Origin: JANMDU01 sp043777675
GTDB taxonomy: Bacteria; Pseudomonadota; Gammaproteobacteria; Burkholderiales; Burkholderiaceae_C
Reading direction: 5' to 3'
NCBI GenBank assembly: GCA_043777675.1
Contig: JAYWHR010000033.1
Coordinates: forward strand, 1 to 64,000
DNA: 64,000 nt
Below the pieces are notes generated by a model that saw nothing but the letters and a program-made list of their open reading frames with translations, was not told where the DNA came from and did not search any database. How positions within the stretch are numbered: the stretch's first letter is position 1; each line of letters opens with the position of its first letter. Below, in pieces: positions 44,754-53,953 of the stretch. Position numbers and translations under genes: made by a program.

Positions 44754-45494
44754 ATGAGTTTCACGGTCTTGATCCCTGCGCGCATGGCCTCAACGCGCCT
44801 GCCCAATAAGCCGCTGGCTAATATCAGCGGGGCTCCAATGGTCGTAAGGGTTGCACAGCGCGCTTTGCTGTCTGGTGCAGCGCAGGTTATCGTCGCTTGC
44901 GACGACGCTCGTATTTATGCAGCTTGCGCAGCGCATGGTATTAAAGCTGTATTAACGCGTAGCGATCACCTTAGCGGCTCAGACCGATTGGCAGAAGCCT
45001 GTGATCATCTTGGATTAAATGATGACGCCATCGTGGTTAACGTCCAAGGCGATGAGCCTTTGATTGATCCCGAGCTAATCTCTCACGTAGCACAACTATT
45101 AGAAAAATCGTCTACAGCACAAATGGGAACTGCTGCGCACGCTATTGAATTCGAAGCAGATTTGAATAATCCGAATGTCGTGAAAGTGGTGTTGGATGCT
45201 GCAGGCCGCGCGCTGTATTTCAGTCGCAGTTTGATCCCTTTCAATCGCGATCAGCGTGCCGATATGCCTACACCGCTGCGCCACGCAGGCATTTACAGCT
45301 ACCGCGTGAGCTATCTTCGCCAGTTTTCCAAGCTGCTTCCAGCACCGATTGAGATCAGTGAATCGCTTGAGCAGTTACGCGCACTATGGCATGGCCACGA
45401 AATCGCAGTGCACATGAGCCGGCGTCCGCACGCTGCGGGTGTAGATACGCCAGAAGATTTGGAGCGGATGCGTAAACTGTGGCTGCAAAAGTAA
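44754..45494 (+). CDS. kdsB: 3-deoxy-manno-octulosonate cytidylyltransferase (CMP-Kdo synthetase)
   Basis: 246 aa with the nucleotidyltransferase start FTVLIPARMASTRLPNKPL, then VACDD, NVQGDEPLI and the closing GVDTPEDLERM typical of KdsB. It activates Kdo as CMP-Kdo for lipopolysaccharide core synthesis. ATG at 44754 is preferred to an in-frame TTG at 44742. Directly upstream of adk. Confidence 0.96.
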   Translation: MSFTVLIPARMASTRLPNKPLANISGAPMVVRVAQRALLSGAAQVIVACDDARIYAACAAHGIKAVLTRSDHLSGSDRLAEACDHLGLNDDAIVVNVQGDEPLIDPELISHVAQLLEKSSTAQMGTAAHAIEFEADLNNPNVVKVVLDAAGRALYFSRSLIPFNRDQRADMPTPLRHAGIYSYRVSYLRQFSKLLPAPIEISESLEQLRALWHGHEIAVHMSRRPHAAGVDTPEDLERMRKLWLQK

Positions 45495-45552
45495 GCTCCA
45501 TTCAAGTTGTCCATGCTATCCTTACAAGAATTAATAAATATCGAGGATAGCG

Positions 45553-46209
45553 ATGAGACTCATTCTGTTGGGCGCACCTGGTGCTGGCAAAGGCACGCAA
45601 GCTGCATTTATTTGTAAGCAGTTTGATATCCCACAAATTTCTACCGGTGACATGCTTAGAGCTGCCGTGAAAGCCGGCACTGCGATGGGAACAGCCGCAA
45701 AAAAGGTCATGGACTCAGGGCAACTCGTGAGCGATGAAATCATCATCGGTCTCGTGAAAGAGCGGCTGACGCAAGCAGACTGCGCAAAGGGCTTCTTATT
45801 TGATGGATTTCCGCGCACGCTTGCACAAGCGCAAGCCATGAAAGATGCAAACGTGAAGTTAGATATCGTGCTGGAAATTGATGTTCCATTCGATTCAATC
45901 ATCGAGCGTATGAGCGGCCGCCGCAGCCACCCCGCTTCTGGCCGCACTTATCATGTGAAATTCAATCCTCCAAAAACGGAAGGGCTAGATGACGTGACTG
46001 GTGAGCCCTTGGTGCAACGCGATGACGACAAAGCAGAAACCGTACAAAAGCGCTTGGATGTTTACAGCGCACAAACACGCCCCTTGGTGGCGTACTACTC
46101 AACATGGGCGGCTCATGAGCCTTCAACAGCTCCGCGCTATCGCAAGATTGATGGCTTGGGCGATGTTAGCGCCATCACCGCGCGCGCGATGTCAGCTCTG
46201 AGCGCATAA
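45553..46209 (+). CDS. adk: Adenylate kinase
   Basis: 218 aa, long-form adenylate kinase: P-loop GAPGAGKGTQ, STGDMLRAA, the NMP-binding region, DGFPRTLAQA and the LID (RRSHPASGRTYHVKFNPPK) without zinc cysteines. It interconverts ATP, AMP and ADP. GAGG lies upstream of the ATG. It follows kdsB by 58 bp, a common order in Burkholderiales. Confidence 0.98.
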   Translation: MRLILLGAPGAGKGTQAAFICKQFDIPQISTGDMLRAAVKAGTAMGTAAKKVMDSGQLVSDEIIIGLVKERLTQADCAKGFLFDGFPRTLAQAQAMKDANVKLDIVLEIDVPFDSIIERMSGRRSHPASGRTYHVKFNPPKTEGLDDVTGEPLVQRDDDKAETVQKRLDVYSAQTRPLVAYYSTWAAHEPSTAPRYRKIDGLGDVSAITARAMSALSA

Positions 46210-46227
46210 GCCAAGCAAGCTTCCATG

Positions 46228-46255
46228 AAAAAAGCGCCTATCTAGGTGCTTTTTT
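46228..46255. terminator. Bidirectional terminator between adk and lysC
   Basis: Stem AAAAAGCGCCTA/TAGGTGCTTTTT with a 2-nt centre and flanking A and T runs; it can serve both convergent genes. Confidence 0.88.
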
Positions 46256-46258
46256 CAT

Positions 46259-47527
46259 TTAGGCCGCTGGTTGATCCAAATCAAAAGCCTTGTGCAGCGC
46301 GCGCACAGCCAGCTCCATGTATTTCTCGTCAATCACCACAGAGGTTTTGATCTCGCTGGTGGAGATCATCTGAATATTGATGCCCTCTTCTGATAGTGAG
46401 CGAAACATTTTGCTTGCGATGCCCACATGGCTGCGCATACCGATGCCCACGATGCTTACCTTGCAAATCTTCGCATCGCCCACGATCTCAGCAGCGCCGA
46501 GCTTCGGGATGACTTTCGCTTTGAGCAGATCAATGGTCTTCGCATAATCGTTGCGATGCACGGTGAATGAAAAATCAGTTTTACCGTCTTTGGAAATGTT
46601 TTGAATGATCACATCGACTTCGATGTTCGCATCGGCTACAGCGCCCAAGATGTTGTAAGCAATGCCCGGCGTATCGGGCACGCCGAGAATCGAGATTTTC
46701 GCTTCGTCGCGGTTAAAGGCAATGCCTGAGACGATGGCTTGTTCCATGTTTTCATCTTCCTCAAAAGTAATCAAAGTGCCGGATTTGGCCTCGATGTTGA
46801 TGTCAATATCCCAATCTGTGAAGCTGGAGAGCACGCGCAAGGGCACTTTGTATTTGCCGGCAAACTCCACCGAGCGAATCTGCAGCACTTTGCTGCCCAT
46901 GCTGGCCATCTCCAGCATCTCTTCAAAGCTCACGGTGTGCAGCCGCCGCGCCTCGGGCACGACACGTGGATCGGTCGTGTACACGCCATCCACATCGGTG
47001 TAAATCAAGCATTCCGCCGCCTTCATCGCAGCGGCCACGGCCACAGCAGACGTATCCGAGCCGCCGCGCCCCAGCGTCGTTACGTTGCCATTTGCATCCA
47101 CACCTTGAAAGCCTGTGACGATCACCACGCGGCCTTGGGAGAGATCAGCGCGGATTTTTTGATCATCAATGCTTTCGATGCGGGCTTTGGTATAGGAGCT
47201 GTCTGTCTTAATCGGCACTTGCCAACCGCTGTAGCTCACAGAATCCATACCTTCGGCTTGCAATGCGATCGCTAGCAACGCGCTTGAAGTTTGCTCTCCC
47301 GTAGCGGCCAGTTGATCGAGTTCGCGAGAATATGCAGCAGTCGGTTTAGCCGGGGCAAGCTCTTTGGCTAGGCCAAGCAAGCGATTGGTCTCGCCACTCA
47401 TCGCAGACGGCACCACCACCATCTGATGCCCCGCCCGCGCCCATTTGGCCACGCGCTTGGCCACACTGCGAATACGCTCAGGCGAACCCATCGAGGTACC
47501 GCCATATTTATGGATGATCAAAGCCAT
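46259..47527 (-). CDS. lysC: Aspartokinase
   Basis: 422 aa, standard size for the lysine/threonine-sensitive class. Kinase domain start IIHKYGGTSMGSPERI, GRGGSDTSAVAVAAA and DVDGVYTTDPR. Two ACT domains follow from about residue 265 (ISILGVPDTPGIAYNILG and VSIVGIGMRSHVGIASKMF). It phosphorylates aspartate for lysine, methionine and threonine synthesis. Monocistronic here, convergent with adk. Confidence 0.97.
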   Translation of the reverse strand: MALIIHKYGGTSMGSPERIRSVAKRVAKWARAGHQMVVVPSAMSGETNRLLGLAKELAPAKPTAAYSRELDQLAATGEQTSSALLAIALQAEGMDSVSYSGWQVPIKTDSSYTKARIESIDDQKIRADLSQGRVVIVTGFQGVDANGNVTTLGRGGSDTSAVAVAAAMKAAECLIYTDVDGVYTTDPRVVPEARRLHTVSFEEMLEMASMGSKVLQIRSVEFAGKYKVPLRVLSSFTDWDIDINIEAKSGTLITFEEDENMEQAIVSGIAFNRDEAKISILGVPDTPGIAYNILGAVADANIEVDVIIQNISKDGKTDFSFTVHRNDYAKTIDLLKAKVIPKLGAAEIVGDAKICKVSIVGIGMRSHVGIASKMFRSLSEEGINIQMISTSEIKTSVVIDEKYMELAVRALHKAFDLDQPAA

Positions 47528-47741
47528 GGTATTAGTTTTTTCAAGGAATGCTCAACAGCTGTTTGCAGGCGCGAACAGCAAAGCCTGCAATTATAAATCG
47601 CCTAAGTAGCGTTCTACGGGAAAGCCCTAAACCCCATAGCCTGACGAATGACGATAGTGGTTAAGGCGTCGGGTAGAGTCAAGCTCCAGTGTGTCGAGTG
47701 ACCCGTTCATGCTGGATAAAACTATTATTTGGAGATCTAAC

Positions 47742-48173
47742 ATGCAAAGACGTACATCGCTATTGGCCGTATTAGGAGCCACACTCTTTACAGCCGCGTG
47801 CGCGCAACCCACACTGATTAGCGGCGCAAAACGCCAAAAGCTGTTGGTACAAATGAGCGATGCAGATCCTGCCCGATGGAATATGGCTCTGAACAATGCG
47901 AAAAACGTTCAGGATGAATTGGGCGCCGCTAATGTAGACATCGAAATCGTCGCCTTTGGCCCTGGAATCAACATGATCAAATTCGATTCGGTAGTCAACT
48001 CGCGCGTTAGCGAGGCTATGAAAGCGGGTGTGCAGATCGTGGCTTGTGAAAACACGCTCCGCACCTTAAAAATGAGTAGAGCGGACATCATCTCGGGTGC
48101 TGTGTATGCCAACTCTGGCGTAGTGCAAATCATGCGCCGTCAGAGCGAAGGTTGGAACTACGTGCGGCCTTGA
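47742..48173 (+). CDS. Exported DsrE/DsrF-like protein
   Basis: 143 aa with a signal peptide (LLAVLGATLFTAACAQ, possible lipobox with Cys near 20). A DsrE-like domain follows: LLVQMSDADPARWNMALNNA, VDIEIVAFGPGINMI and ACENTLRTLKMSRADI. The family handles sulfur relay or is of unknown role. One Cys (VACENTL) is at the usual position. ATG at 47742 has GGAG 7 nt upstream. Confidence 0.8.
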   Translation: MQRRTSLLAVLGATLFTAACAQPTLISGAKRQKLLVQMSDADPARWNMALNNAKNVQDELGAANVDIEIVAFGPGINMIKFDSVVNSRVSEAMKAGVQIVACENTLRTLKMSRADIISGAVYANSGVVQIMRRQSEGWNYVRP

Positions 48174-48260
48174 GTCGGGTCTGTTCACTGCCCCGCTCGC
48201 CGCCGCCTGCGCGTGACGCTTCGCCCGGCTCTCTAGCCTGATTGTTCTTTGGGGCTTTTG

Positions 48261-48854
48261 ATGCCTCACTTGGCACTCTTTTTCGTTGCCTTATCTCCTG
48301 GCACTGTTGTTTTTGGCTGCAAAGTGGCCTTTAAACGTTGGGAAAACCCACAAGATTTAAGACCAATACGTCAGGATCCTACGCATCCGCTTTCTCTTTT
48401 GCTCATTGGAGGCGTAGTTATTTTGATCTTGTCTCGGCTTTACGCTTGGCGAGACGCTAACGATACTCGGATTGCTGCTAGGGTCAATACTGCTGAGATT
48501 GCTCAAATTGGTGCACAGTCGTTAGCTGCTAAACGGTATTTGAACGACTACGCTCGAAAATACAAACGCACCGACATCGCAATATCCCATCTGCTTCGTA
48601 TTTGCGGCTTTGCACTTCGCTTGGCTGGACAAACCAGCTCGATCGATTCATCACCAACTATAAAAGCGTGCAGTCAATTGAGCGCTATACAAAAGAACGG
48701 CCTCGGCTTTTTCGAGCCGGTCGTGCGGCAGGCGAGCGGGCAGCGTGAAGGTGAAGCGTCAACTACCCCAAGCCGAAAATTCAAGCAGCAATTCGCCCCG
48801 CCTCAATCACTACGCGCTGATTACACTGCGCGGCTATCGCGCGATCATGTGTGA
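48261..48854 (+). CDS. Doubtful hypothetical protein with one membrane segment
   Basis: The frame has a short hydrophobic N-terminus and one clear membrane helix (PLSLLLIGGVVILILSRLYAW), then a charged region. Its last ~75 nt overlap the ybbA 3' end antisense, where it is unlikely to be coding. Composition after about residue 140 looks non-coding. It may be a real small membrane protein with a decayed 3' end. I know no family. Confidence 0.35.
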   Translation: MPHLALFFVALSPGTVVFGCKVAFKRWENPQDLRPIRQDPTHPLSLLLIGGVVILILSRLYAWRDANDTRIAARVNTAEIAQIGAQSLAAKRYLNDYARKYKRTDIAISHLLRICGFALRLAGQTSSIDSSPTIKACSQLSAIQKNGLGFFEPVVRQASGQREGEASTTPSRKFKQQFAPPQSLRADYTARLSRDHV

Positions 48855-49452
48855 CCATCACGAGTGTGGTGCCGCGCTCGGCGTTGAGCTCAAACATGAG
48901 CTGGATCACTCGCTCGCCGGTGGCGAAGTCTAGGCTGCCAGTGGGCTCGTCGGCTAGCAAAACGGCGGGCTCAACGACGAAGGCTCGCGCGAGCGCCACG
49001 CGCTGCTGCTCGCCGCCGCTCATCACTTTCGGATAGTGATTGAGGCGCTCAGCCAAGCCGACGCGCTTGAGCATGTCGGTGGCTTGCGCTCTGGCGTCTT
49101 TGCGGCCTGCGAGCTCTAGGGGCAGCATCACGTTTTCTAATGCGCTCAAGTTGCCCAAAAGCTGAAAGCTTTGGAAGACGAAGCCGACTTTTTGCGCTCG
49201 CCAAGCGGCGCGATCATCTTCGCCGAAGGCAAACAAATCTTGCCCCGCGAGCTTGACTGTGCCTTTTGTGGGCACATCTAAGCCTGCAATGATGGACAAA
49301 AGCGTGCTTTTTCCGGAGCCGGAAGCGCCGACGATGGCAACCGTTTCCTTAGCTGGGACGTTGAAATCAATATCGCGCAAAATATCCAGCGTGCCGGTGG
49401 AGTCCGTTACGCTTTTGAAAATGTGCTCCACGGAGATGATGGGATCAGACAT
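48781..49452 (-). CDS. ybbA: ABC transporter ATP-binding protein (YbbA/LolD-like)
   Basis: 223 aa starting MSDPIISVEHIFKSV. Walker A GASGSGKSTLLS, Q-loop FVFQSFQLLGNLSALENV, signature MSGGEQQRVALARAFV and Walker B VLLADEPTGSLD mark the LolD/MacB-type ATPases. It faces tesA, and the ybbA/tesA pairing is widespread, so YbbA is the likelier subfamily. Its permease (ybbP) is not in the window. Its ATG overlaps that of tesA on the other strand. Confidence 0.88.
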   Translation of the reverse strand: MSDPIISVEHIFKSVTDSTGTLDILRDIDFNVPAKETVAIVGASGSGKSTLLSIIAGLDVPTKGTVKLAGQDLFAFGEDDRAAWRAQKVGFVFQSFQLLGNLSALENVMLPLELAGRKDARAQATDMLKRVGLAERLNHYPKVMSGGEQQRVALARAFVVEPAVLLADEPTGSLDFATGERVIQLMFELNAERGTTLVMVTHDRAIAAQCNQRVVIEAGRIAA

Positions 49453-50110
49453 GAATGAATCTTTATTGGCTTTAAACAGACGTAACTTTAGCCGTTTAGC
49501 GGCTGCGTGCGCGGGACTGGGGCTATTTGTGCCACTGGCTCGGGCGCAGACCCAACCTAAGACGATTGTGGTGATAGGCGATTCGCTCAGCGCTGAGTAC
49601 GGCTTGCGCCGGGGCACGGGCTGGGTAGCGCTGCTGGAAAAACGCTTGGCTGAGCAGAAACTCGCAGCAAGAATAGTCAACGCCAGCATCAGCGGCGACA
49701 CGACCTCTGGAGGCCGCTCGCGCCTACCCGCCCTGCTCGCGCAACACAAGCCCACGCATGTGATCATCGAGCTGGGCGGTAACGACGCGCTGCGCGGCCT
49801 GCCAATGAAGATGACGCAAGATAATTTGCAAGCGATGACAGAAGCCGCGCAAAAAGTTGGGGCACAAGTGTTGCTGATCGGTATGCAAATACCGCCGAAT
49901 TTTGGTGCGGATTATTCGGCCAAGTTTGCTGGAATGTTTGAAGCTGTCGCCAAAGCGCGAAAAGTGCAACTCGTGCCCTTCTTCCTCAAAGGTGTGGCCG
50001 ACGGCGCGGACGCTCTAAAAATGTTTCAACCCGACCGCATCCATCCCAAAGAAGAAGCGCAGCCCATCATGCTGGATAACGTCTGGCCAGTTTTGAGAAA
50101 AATGCTCTGA
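49451..50110 (+). CDS. tesA: SGNH-type arylesterase / acyl-CoA thioesterase I (TesA-like)
   Basis: 219 aa from the ATG at 49451. A signal peptide (RRNFSRLAAACAGLGLFVPLARAQ) precedes the SGNH hydrolase blocks: block I IVVIGDSLSAEYG, block III IIELGGNDALRG and block V DRIHPKEEAQ. A periplasmic esterase/lysophospholipase/thioesterase. The ATG shares two bases with the oppositely oriented ybbA ATG; an internal TTG (49463) is an alternative start. The stop overlaps the mnmH start (TGATG). Confidence 0.88.
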   Translation: MNESLLALNRRNFSRLAAACAGLGLFVPLARAQTQPKTIVVIGDSLSAEYGLRRGTGWVALLEKRLAEQKLAARIVNASISGDTTSGGRSRLPALLAQHKPTHVIIELGGNDALRGLPMKMTQDNLQAMTEAAQKVGAQVLLIGMQIPPNFGADYSAKFAGMFEAVAKARKVQLVPFFLKGVADGADALKMFQPDRIHPKEEAQPIMLDNVWPVLRKML

Positions 50111-51183
50111 TGTCGTTAAAAAAAGTAAGTGCAGATGAGGCGTTAAGCACACTGGCCCATTTCAGCGCCATCATTGATGCACGCAGCGAATCTGAATATG
50201 CGCTTGATCGGCTTCCCGGTGCGGTGAACTGGCCCACATTGAACGATGCGCAGCGCGAGCAAATCGGCACGGAATATGTGCAGGCCAGCGCGTTTGATGC
50301 GAAGAAACGCGGCGCAGCGCTGGCGGCTAAAAACATAGCCGCGCACATTGAGCGCGAAGTGATGGCGCTGCCTAAAAGCTGGAAACCGCTGATTTACTGC
50401 TGGCGTGGTGGCAAGCGAAGTGGCTCTCTGGCTTTGGTTTTAAGCGAGATTGGCTTTGAAGTCACCCTAATTGAAGGCGGCTACAAAGCCTTTCGCGCAG
50501 CGGTGGTGGAAGATATTGCGCGCTTGGCCACGCAGTTTAACTACCGCGTCATCTGCGGCCCCACAGGCAGCGGCAAAACGCGGCTGCTGCAAGGCCTGCT
50601 CGCTGGTGGCGCGCAAGTGCTTGACCTAGAAGCTTTGGCCGAGCATCGCAGTTCTGTGCTCGGCCTCATCCCCGGCCAGCCGCAGCCCAGCCAAAAACAA
50701 TTTGATATGCGCATCTGGCATGCCTTACGCCAGCTTGATCCGAGCCGCACAGTGTGGGCAGAGAGTGAGAGCAAAAAAGTGGGCAATGTGAGCATTCCTG
50801 ATGCGCTAATGGCAGCGCTGCGCGCGAGCCCTTGCGCGCGCGTGGAGCTTCCCGCGCCAGAGCGCGTGAAGCTGCTGCTGGAAGACTATGATTTTTTCGT
50901 GAAAGATCCTGCGTTTTTTTGCGAGCGCTTAGAAGTGCTGCGCGATCTGCGTGGGCATGACGTGATCAATCGCTGGCAAGCGCAGATCAAAACAGGTGAT
51001 GCAAATGATTTAGCCAACGTAGTGCAAGAGCTTCTTGAGCTACATTACGATCCGGGCTATTTGAACTCTACGCGGCGCAACTTCTCGCAGTTCGATGCTT
51101 CTTATTTGATAGCACTTAACGCAGTAGATACGCCGGCTACTGATGGTTTTTATTCAAAATTACGAGGCGAATGTGAGGTTTAA
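50110..51183 (+). CDS. mnmH: tRNA 2-selenouridine synthase (MnmH/SelU)
   Basis: 357 aa. The N-terminal rhodanese domain has DARSESEYALDRLPGAVN and the catalytic Cys in IYCWRGGKRSGSLA. A P-loop domain follows (GPTGSGKTRLLQ) with ALAEHRSSVLGLIPGQPQPSQ. It replaces sulfur by selenium in 2-thiouridine at the tRNA wobble position using selenophosphate from SelD. The start overlaps the tesA stop. Residues 329-343 near the C-terminus come from a dispersed-repeat copy. Confidence 0.93.
   Translation: MSLKKVSADEALSTLAHFSAIIDARSESEYALDRLPGAVNWPTLNDAQREQIGTEYVQASAFDAKKRGAALAAKNIAAHIEREVMALPKSWKPLIYCWRGGKRSGSLALVLSEIGFEVTLIEGGYKAFRAAVVEDIARLATQFNYRVICGPTGSGKTRLLQGLLAGGAQVLDLEALAEHRSSVLGLIPGQPQPSQKQFDMRIWHALRQLDPSRTVWAESESKKVGNVSIPDALMAALRASPCARVELPAPERVKLLLEDYDFFVKDPAFFCERLEVLRDLRGHDVINRWQAQIKTGDANDLANVVQELLELHYDPGYLNSTRRNFSQFDASYLIALNAVDTPATDGFYSKLRGECEV
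51097..51139 (+). repeat. Dispersed 43-bp repeat, copy 11 (inside mnmH)
   Basis: A right palindrome half (GATAGC) with a degenerate left half, 19 nt, CCGGCTA, then a T-rich tail. It is read in frame by mnmH around IALNAVDTPATDG; the ATG option of the next gene lies 4 bp beyond. Confidence 0.7.
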
Positions 51184-52330
51184 GCGGATCGCTCAGCAAC
51201 TGGCTGCTTCCCATAGTGTGCGGTGGGTGAGCGGCGCACTGCTGGTTGCAATTGTGTATTTCGCCTTCTGGCCTGTGCCGATTTCGCCCGTTGCTTGGGA
51301 CGTGTCTGCTAACGCAGGCTATACCGGCGCACATTTGGCCAACACGCGCTTATCCAATTTGCAAAAGATCAACATCGGCAGCGAATCTGGCCCCGAGCAT
51401 GTGGCCATTGGTAAAGACGGCAAGCTCTATGCCGCCGTCGCTAGCGGTATGATTTTGCGGATGAATTTGGATGGCAGCGAGCAGAGCACATTCGCCAAAA
51501 CAGGAGACCGCGTACTCGGCTTTGATTTTGATGCTCAGGGCCATTTGATTGCAGCCGATGAGATGCGCGGCTTACTCTCGATTTCTCCTGGAGGGGAGAT
51601 CACCGTGTTGGCTGACAAAGTAGCAGGTCAACCGATCAAGTTCGCAGACGCGGTAGCTGTGGCGAAAAACGGCAAGATTTATCTCAGCGATGCCTCTACA
51701 CGCTTCGCCCCGAAAGACTGGGGCGGAGCGTTTGAAGCCAGTGTGCTCGATATCTTGGAGCAATCCGCCACGGGCCGTATTCTTGAATATGAGCCAGCCA
51801 CGAAAGCAATTCGCGTCGTCGCACGGGGCTTAAGCTTTGCCAACGGCATCGCCCTGTCTGCTAGCGAGCGGCAAATCTTCGTGGCGGAGACCGGTAAATA
51901 CCGCGTCTGGCGCATCGACGTCAACGCCAGCGATCTCGATGTGCGCACCACCAGCGGCATGAGCGGTGCCACCCACATCGTGATACCCAACCTTCCCGGA
52001 TATCCCGACAATCTGATGCGCGGCTTGCCCACCAAAGAAGGCAAGCCCACGCTTTGGGTGGGCTTGGCCAAACCTCGTAGCCCAGTGGTCGACAGCATGG
52101 CCGAAAAGCCCTTTCTGCGCAGCGTGACCCTGCGCCTGCCCCGCTTTCTTTGGCCCATCCCCCCACGCTATGGCCACGTGATCGCCTTCACGGAAGACGG
52201 CACCATCGTGCAAGACCTGCAAGACCCAACCGGCGCTTACCCCGAGACGACGAGTGTGCTGGAGACAAAAGATCGGCTGTATGTGCAGAGTTTGCATGCG
52301 CCGTTTGTTGGGTGGATGAAGCGGCCTTGA
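51143..52330 (+). CDS. Membrane-anchored SMP-30/strictosidine-synthase-like beta-propeller protein
   Basis: 395 aa (or 385 from the GTG at 51173, which has GAGG in front and overlaps the mnmH stop). One N-terminal membrane helix (VSGALLVAIVYFAFWPV) precedes a six-bladed propeller. Family segments are DAVAVAKNGKIYLSDASTRF, ANGIALSASERQIFVAETGKYRVWRID and GYPDNLMRG. Such proteins are lactonase/esterase-like; the substrate is unknown. Translation may be coupled to mnmH. Confidence 0.82.
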   Translation: MVFIQNYEANVRFKRIAQQLAASHSVRWVSGALLVAIVYFAFWPVPISPVAWDVSANAGYTGAHLANTRLSNLQKINIGSESGPEHVAIGKDGKLYAAVASGMILRMNLDGSEQSTFAKTGDRVLGFDFDAQGHLIAADEMRGLLSISPGGEITVLADKVAGQPIKFADAVAVAKNGKIYLSDASTRFAPKDWGGAFEASVLDILEQSATGRILEYEPATKAIRVVARGLSFANGIALSASERQIFVAETGKYRVWRIDVNASDLDVRTTSGMSGATHIVIPNLPGYPDNLMRGLPTKEGKPTLWVGLAKPRSPVVDSMAEKPFLRSVTLRLPRFLWPIPPRYGHVIAFTEDGTIVQDLQDPTGAYPETTSVLETKDRLYVQSLHAPFVGWMKRP

Positions 52331-52352
52331 TCCGCTGAGTTCATCGCTGTGT

Positions 52353-52832
52353 TTATCCTAGTGCAGCGATCACATCTTTGGGCGCTTGCACCAATTCAAT
52401 CAACACGCCCTCGCCTGCAATCGGAAATTCATCGCTCGCCTTGGGGTGCAAAAACGTGATGTCATAGCCTGCTGCGCCTTTGCGGATCCCGCCGGGGGCG
52501 AAGCGCACACCTTGGTTCGTTAGCCAATCAACAGCCAACGGCAAATCATCAACCCACAGGCCAACATGGTTAAGTGGCGTGGTGTGGACGGCTGGTTTTT
52601 TATCAATGTCGAGCGGCTGCATGAGATCAACTTCTACTGCATGCACGCCGCTGCCTAGAGAGCAAATGTCTTCATCCACGTTTTCTCGCTCGCTCACGAA
52701 AGTGGATTTGACTTGTAGGCCAAGCATATCCACCCAGAGCTTTTGCAGGCGCTTTTTATCCGTGCCACCGATGGCAATTTGCTGGATGCCGAGGATTTTG
52801 AAGGGGCGTTCTGAATCGTTAGCAGTGGTCAT
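52353..52832 (-). CDS. VOC-family protein, probable methylmalonyl-CoA epimerase or glyoxalase-like
   Basis: 159 aa with paired VOC modules (GIQQIAIGGTDKKRLQKLW, NHVGLWVDDLPLAVDWL). The C-terminal part GAAGYDITFLHPK...GVLIELVQ follows the methylmalonyl-CoA epimerase pattern, and metal-ligand candidates are His in NHVGLW and Glu in IELVQ. The nearby propionyl-CoA carboxylase and mutase genes support the epimerase reading. It overlaps the phoD-like gene by 4 nt. Confidence 0.7.
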   Translation of the reverse strand: MTTANDSERPFKILGIQQIAIGGTDKKRLQKLWVDMLGLQVKSTFVSERENVDEDICSLGSGVHAVEVDLMQPLDIDKKPAVHTTPLNHVGLWVDDLPLAVDWLTNQGVRFAPGGIRKGAAGYDITFLHPKASDEFPIAGEGVLIELVQAPKDVIAALG

Positions 52833-53869
52833 AGTCGAAGTTCTTTCATGGGAATGATGGCCGTCTGCAGGCTGCGGCCTTCAGTGTCTTTGAGTTGCAA
52901 TTGCACTTGTTGGCTGGCCCAGTTCACGTCAGCGAGGCCGTAATGATTTACACGCACGAGATCCCCCACGCGATTCGGGCCGCTCTCGCTGGCGGCACGC
53001 CAAGCGTGCGTGAGGCCGCTGGATGTCATCTCCCAAAGCGGATAAGGCGCGGCGCTGGTTTCTCGATAGAGCGCGCCGATATGACGATCACCAGAGAGCA
53101 AGATCACGCCTTGCGCACGTGTGCGAGCAATGGTGTCAATCAAACGCTGGCGCTCGCGCGGCAGATTGCCCCAGCGCTCCCAGCCATGGCCTTCGGCCAG
53201 CACTTGAATGCCCGAGAAGATAAGGCGAATTTGCGCGGGAAGCTTAAGCTGCAACTCCAGCCACTGCCACTGCGCCTCGCCGAGCATGGTTTTCTCTGGC
53301 GAGGAATCGGGAATATAGCGCTCTTGACCGGGCAGGCCGGGGATCAAGGGGCGGACCAAGGCTGAGCGATGCCAGCGCGTATCAAGCATGATGATTTGAA
53401 TGCGCCGCTCACCGGATCCGATGATGCGCGCGTCATACAAACCATCGCGCGTGCGGCAGATGTGATTGCTTGGATATTTGAAAAAATCGAGCAGCGCCTG
53501 CTTGGAGGCTTGCTTACCTGCAAACTCAGCGCCGCCATCGTTGAAGCCGTAATCATGATCGTCCCACATGGCCATGTAGGGCACGCTGCGCATGAGCTGA
53601 GCCATGCCTTGCTGCTGGGCAGCCAACGCATAGGCTTCTTGCAATTGCGCGAGCGACCAAGGCTGATCGCTGGCATAGACGTTATCGCCGCCGAAGAGAT
53701 GCAGATCCGGGCGGTCTGCAAGAATCGTTTGCCAAATCGGCTGAGCGAGCTTTTGGTTGGCACATGAGCCTAGACTGAGCCGCCAGGTGTCTGCGTTCGA
53801 GGCATACGCTTGTTGACTGATCGTATGCAGCGCAACTGCAGCGGCCGGGAGTACATGTCTACGTTTCAT
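52829..53869 (-). CDS. PhoD-like phosphatase (alkaline phosphatase D family)
   Basis: 346 aa with a signal peptide (HVLPAAAVALHTISQQAYA). The metallophosphatase-like core shows LSLGSCANQ, LHLFGGDNVYA, MAMWDDHDYGFNDGG, MLDTRWHR and LLSGDRHIGALY. The spread of Asp, His and Asn ligands fits PhoD-type calcium/iron phosphatases or phosphodiesterases. It heads a two-gene unit with the VOC gene (4-nt overlap). Confidence 0.87.
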   Translation of the reverse strand: MKRRHVLPAAAVALHTISQQAYASNADTWRLSLGSCANQKLAQPIWQTILADRPDLHLFGGDNVYASDQPWSLAQLQEAYALAAQQQGMAQLMRSVPYMAMWDDHDYGFNDGGAEFAGKQASKQALLDFFKYPSNHICRTRDGLYDARIIGSGERRIQIIMLDTRWHRSALVRPLIPGLPGQERYIPDSSPEKTMLGEAQWQWLELQLKLPAQIRLIFSGIQVLAEGHGWERWGNLPRERQRLIDTIARTRAQGVILLSGDRHIGALYRETSAAPYPLWEMTSSGLTHAWRAASESGPNRVGDLVRVNHYGLADVNWASQQVQLQLKDTEGRSLQTAIIPMKELRL

Positions 53870-53873
53870 GATT

Positions 53874-53916
53874 ACTCCTAATTTAATAGCGCTTCGCGCA
53901 TATTCTATGCCGGCTA
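53874..53916 (+). repeat. Dispersed 43-bp repeat, copy 12 (intergenic)
   Basis: A palindromic half ending AATAGC, 19 nt, CCGGCTA, then a tail with GCC and A/T. It lies just upstream of the phoD-like gene, between it and pncA. Confidence 0.82.
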
Positions 53917-53953
53917 GAAGCCAAAAAGCCTTCTAAATTGACGAGAAAAATGC

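Noticed and set aside
44231..44806. A 191-codon minus-strand frame opposite yidB
   Set aside because: Proline- and serine-rich mirror of the glycine-rich yidB sequence; no ribosome binding site or family features.
49253..49450. N-terminal extension of tesA
   Set aside because: The extra frame is antisense to ybbA, and the signal peptide begins only after the ATG at 49451.
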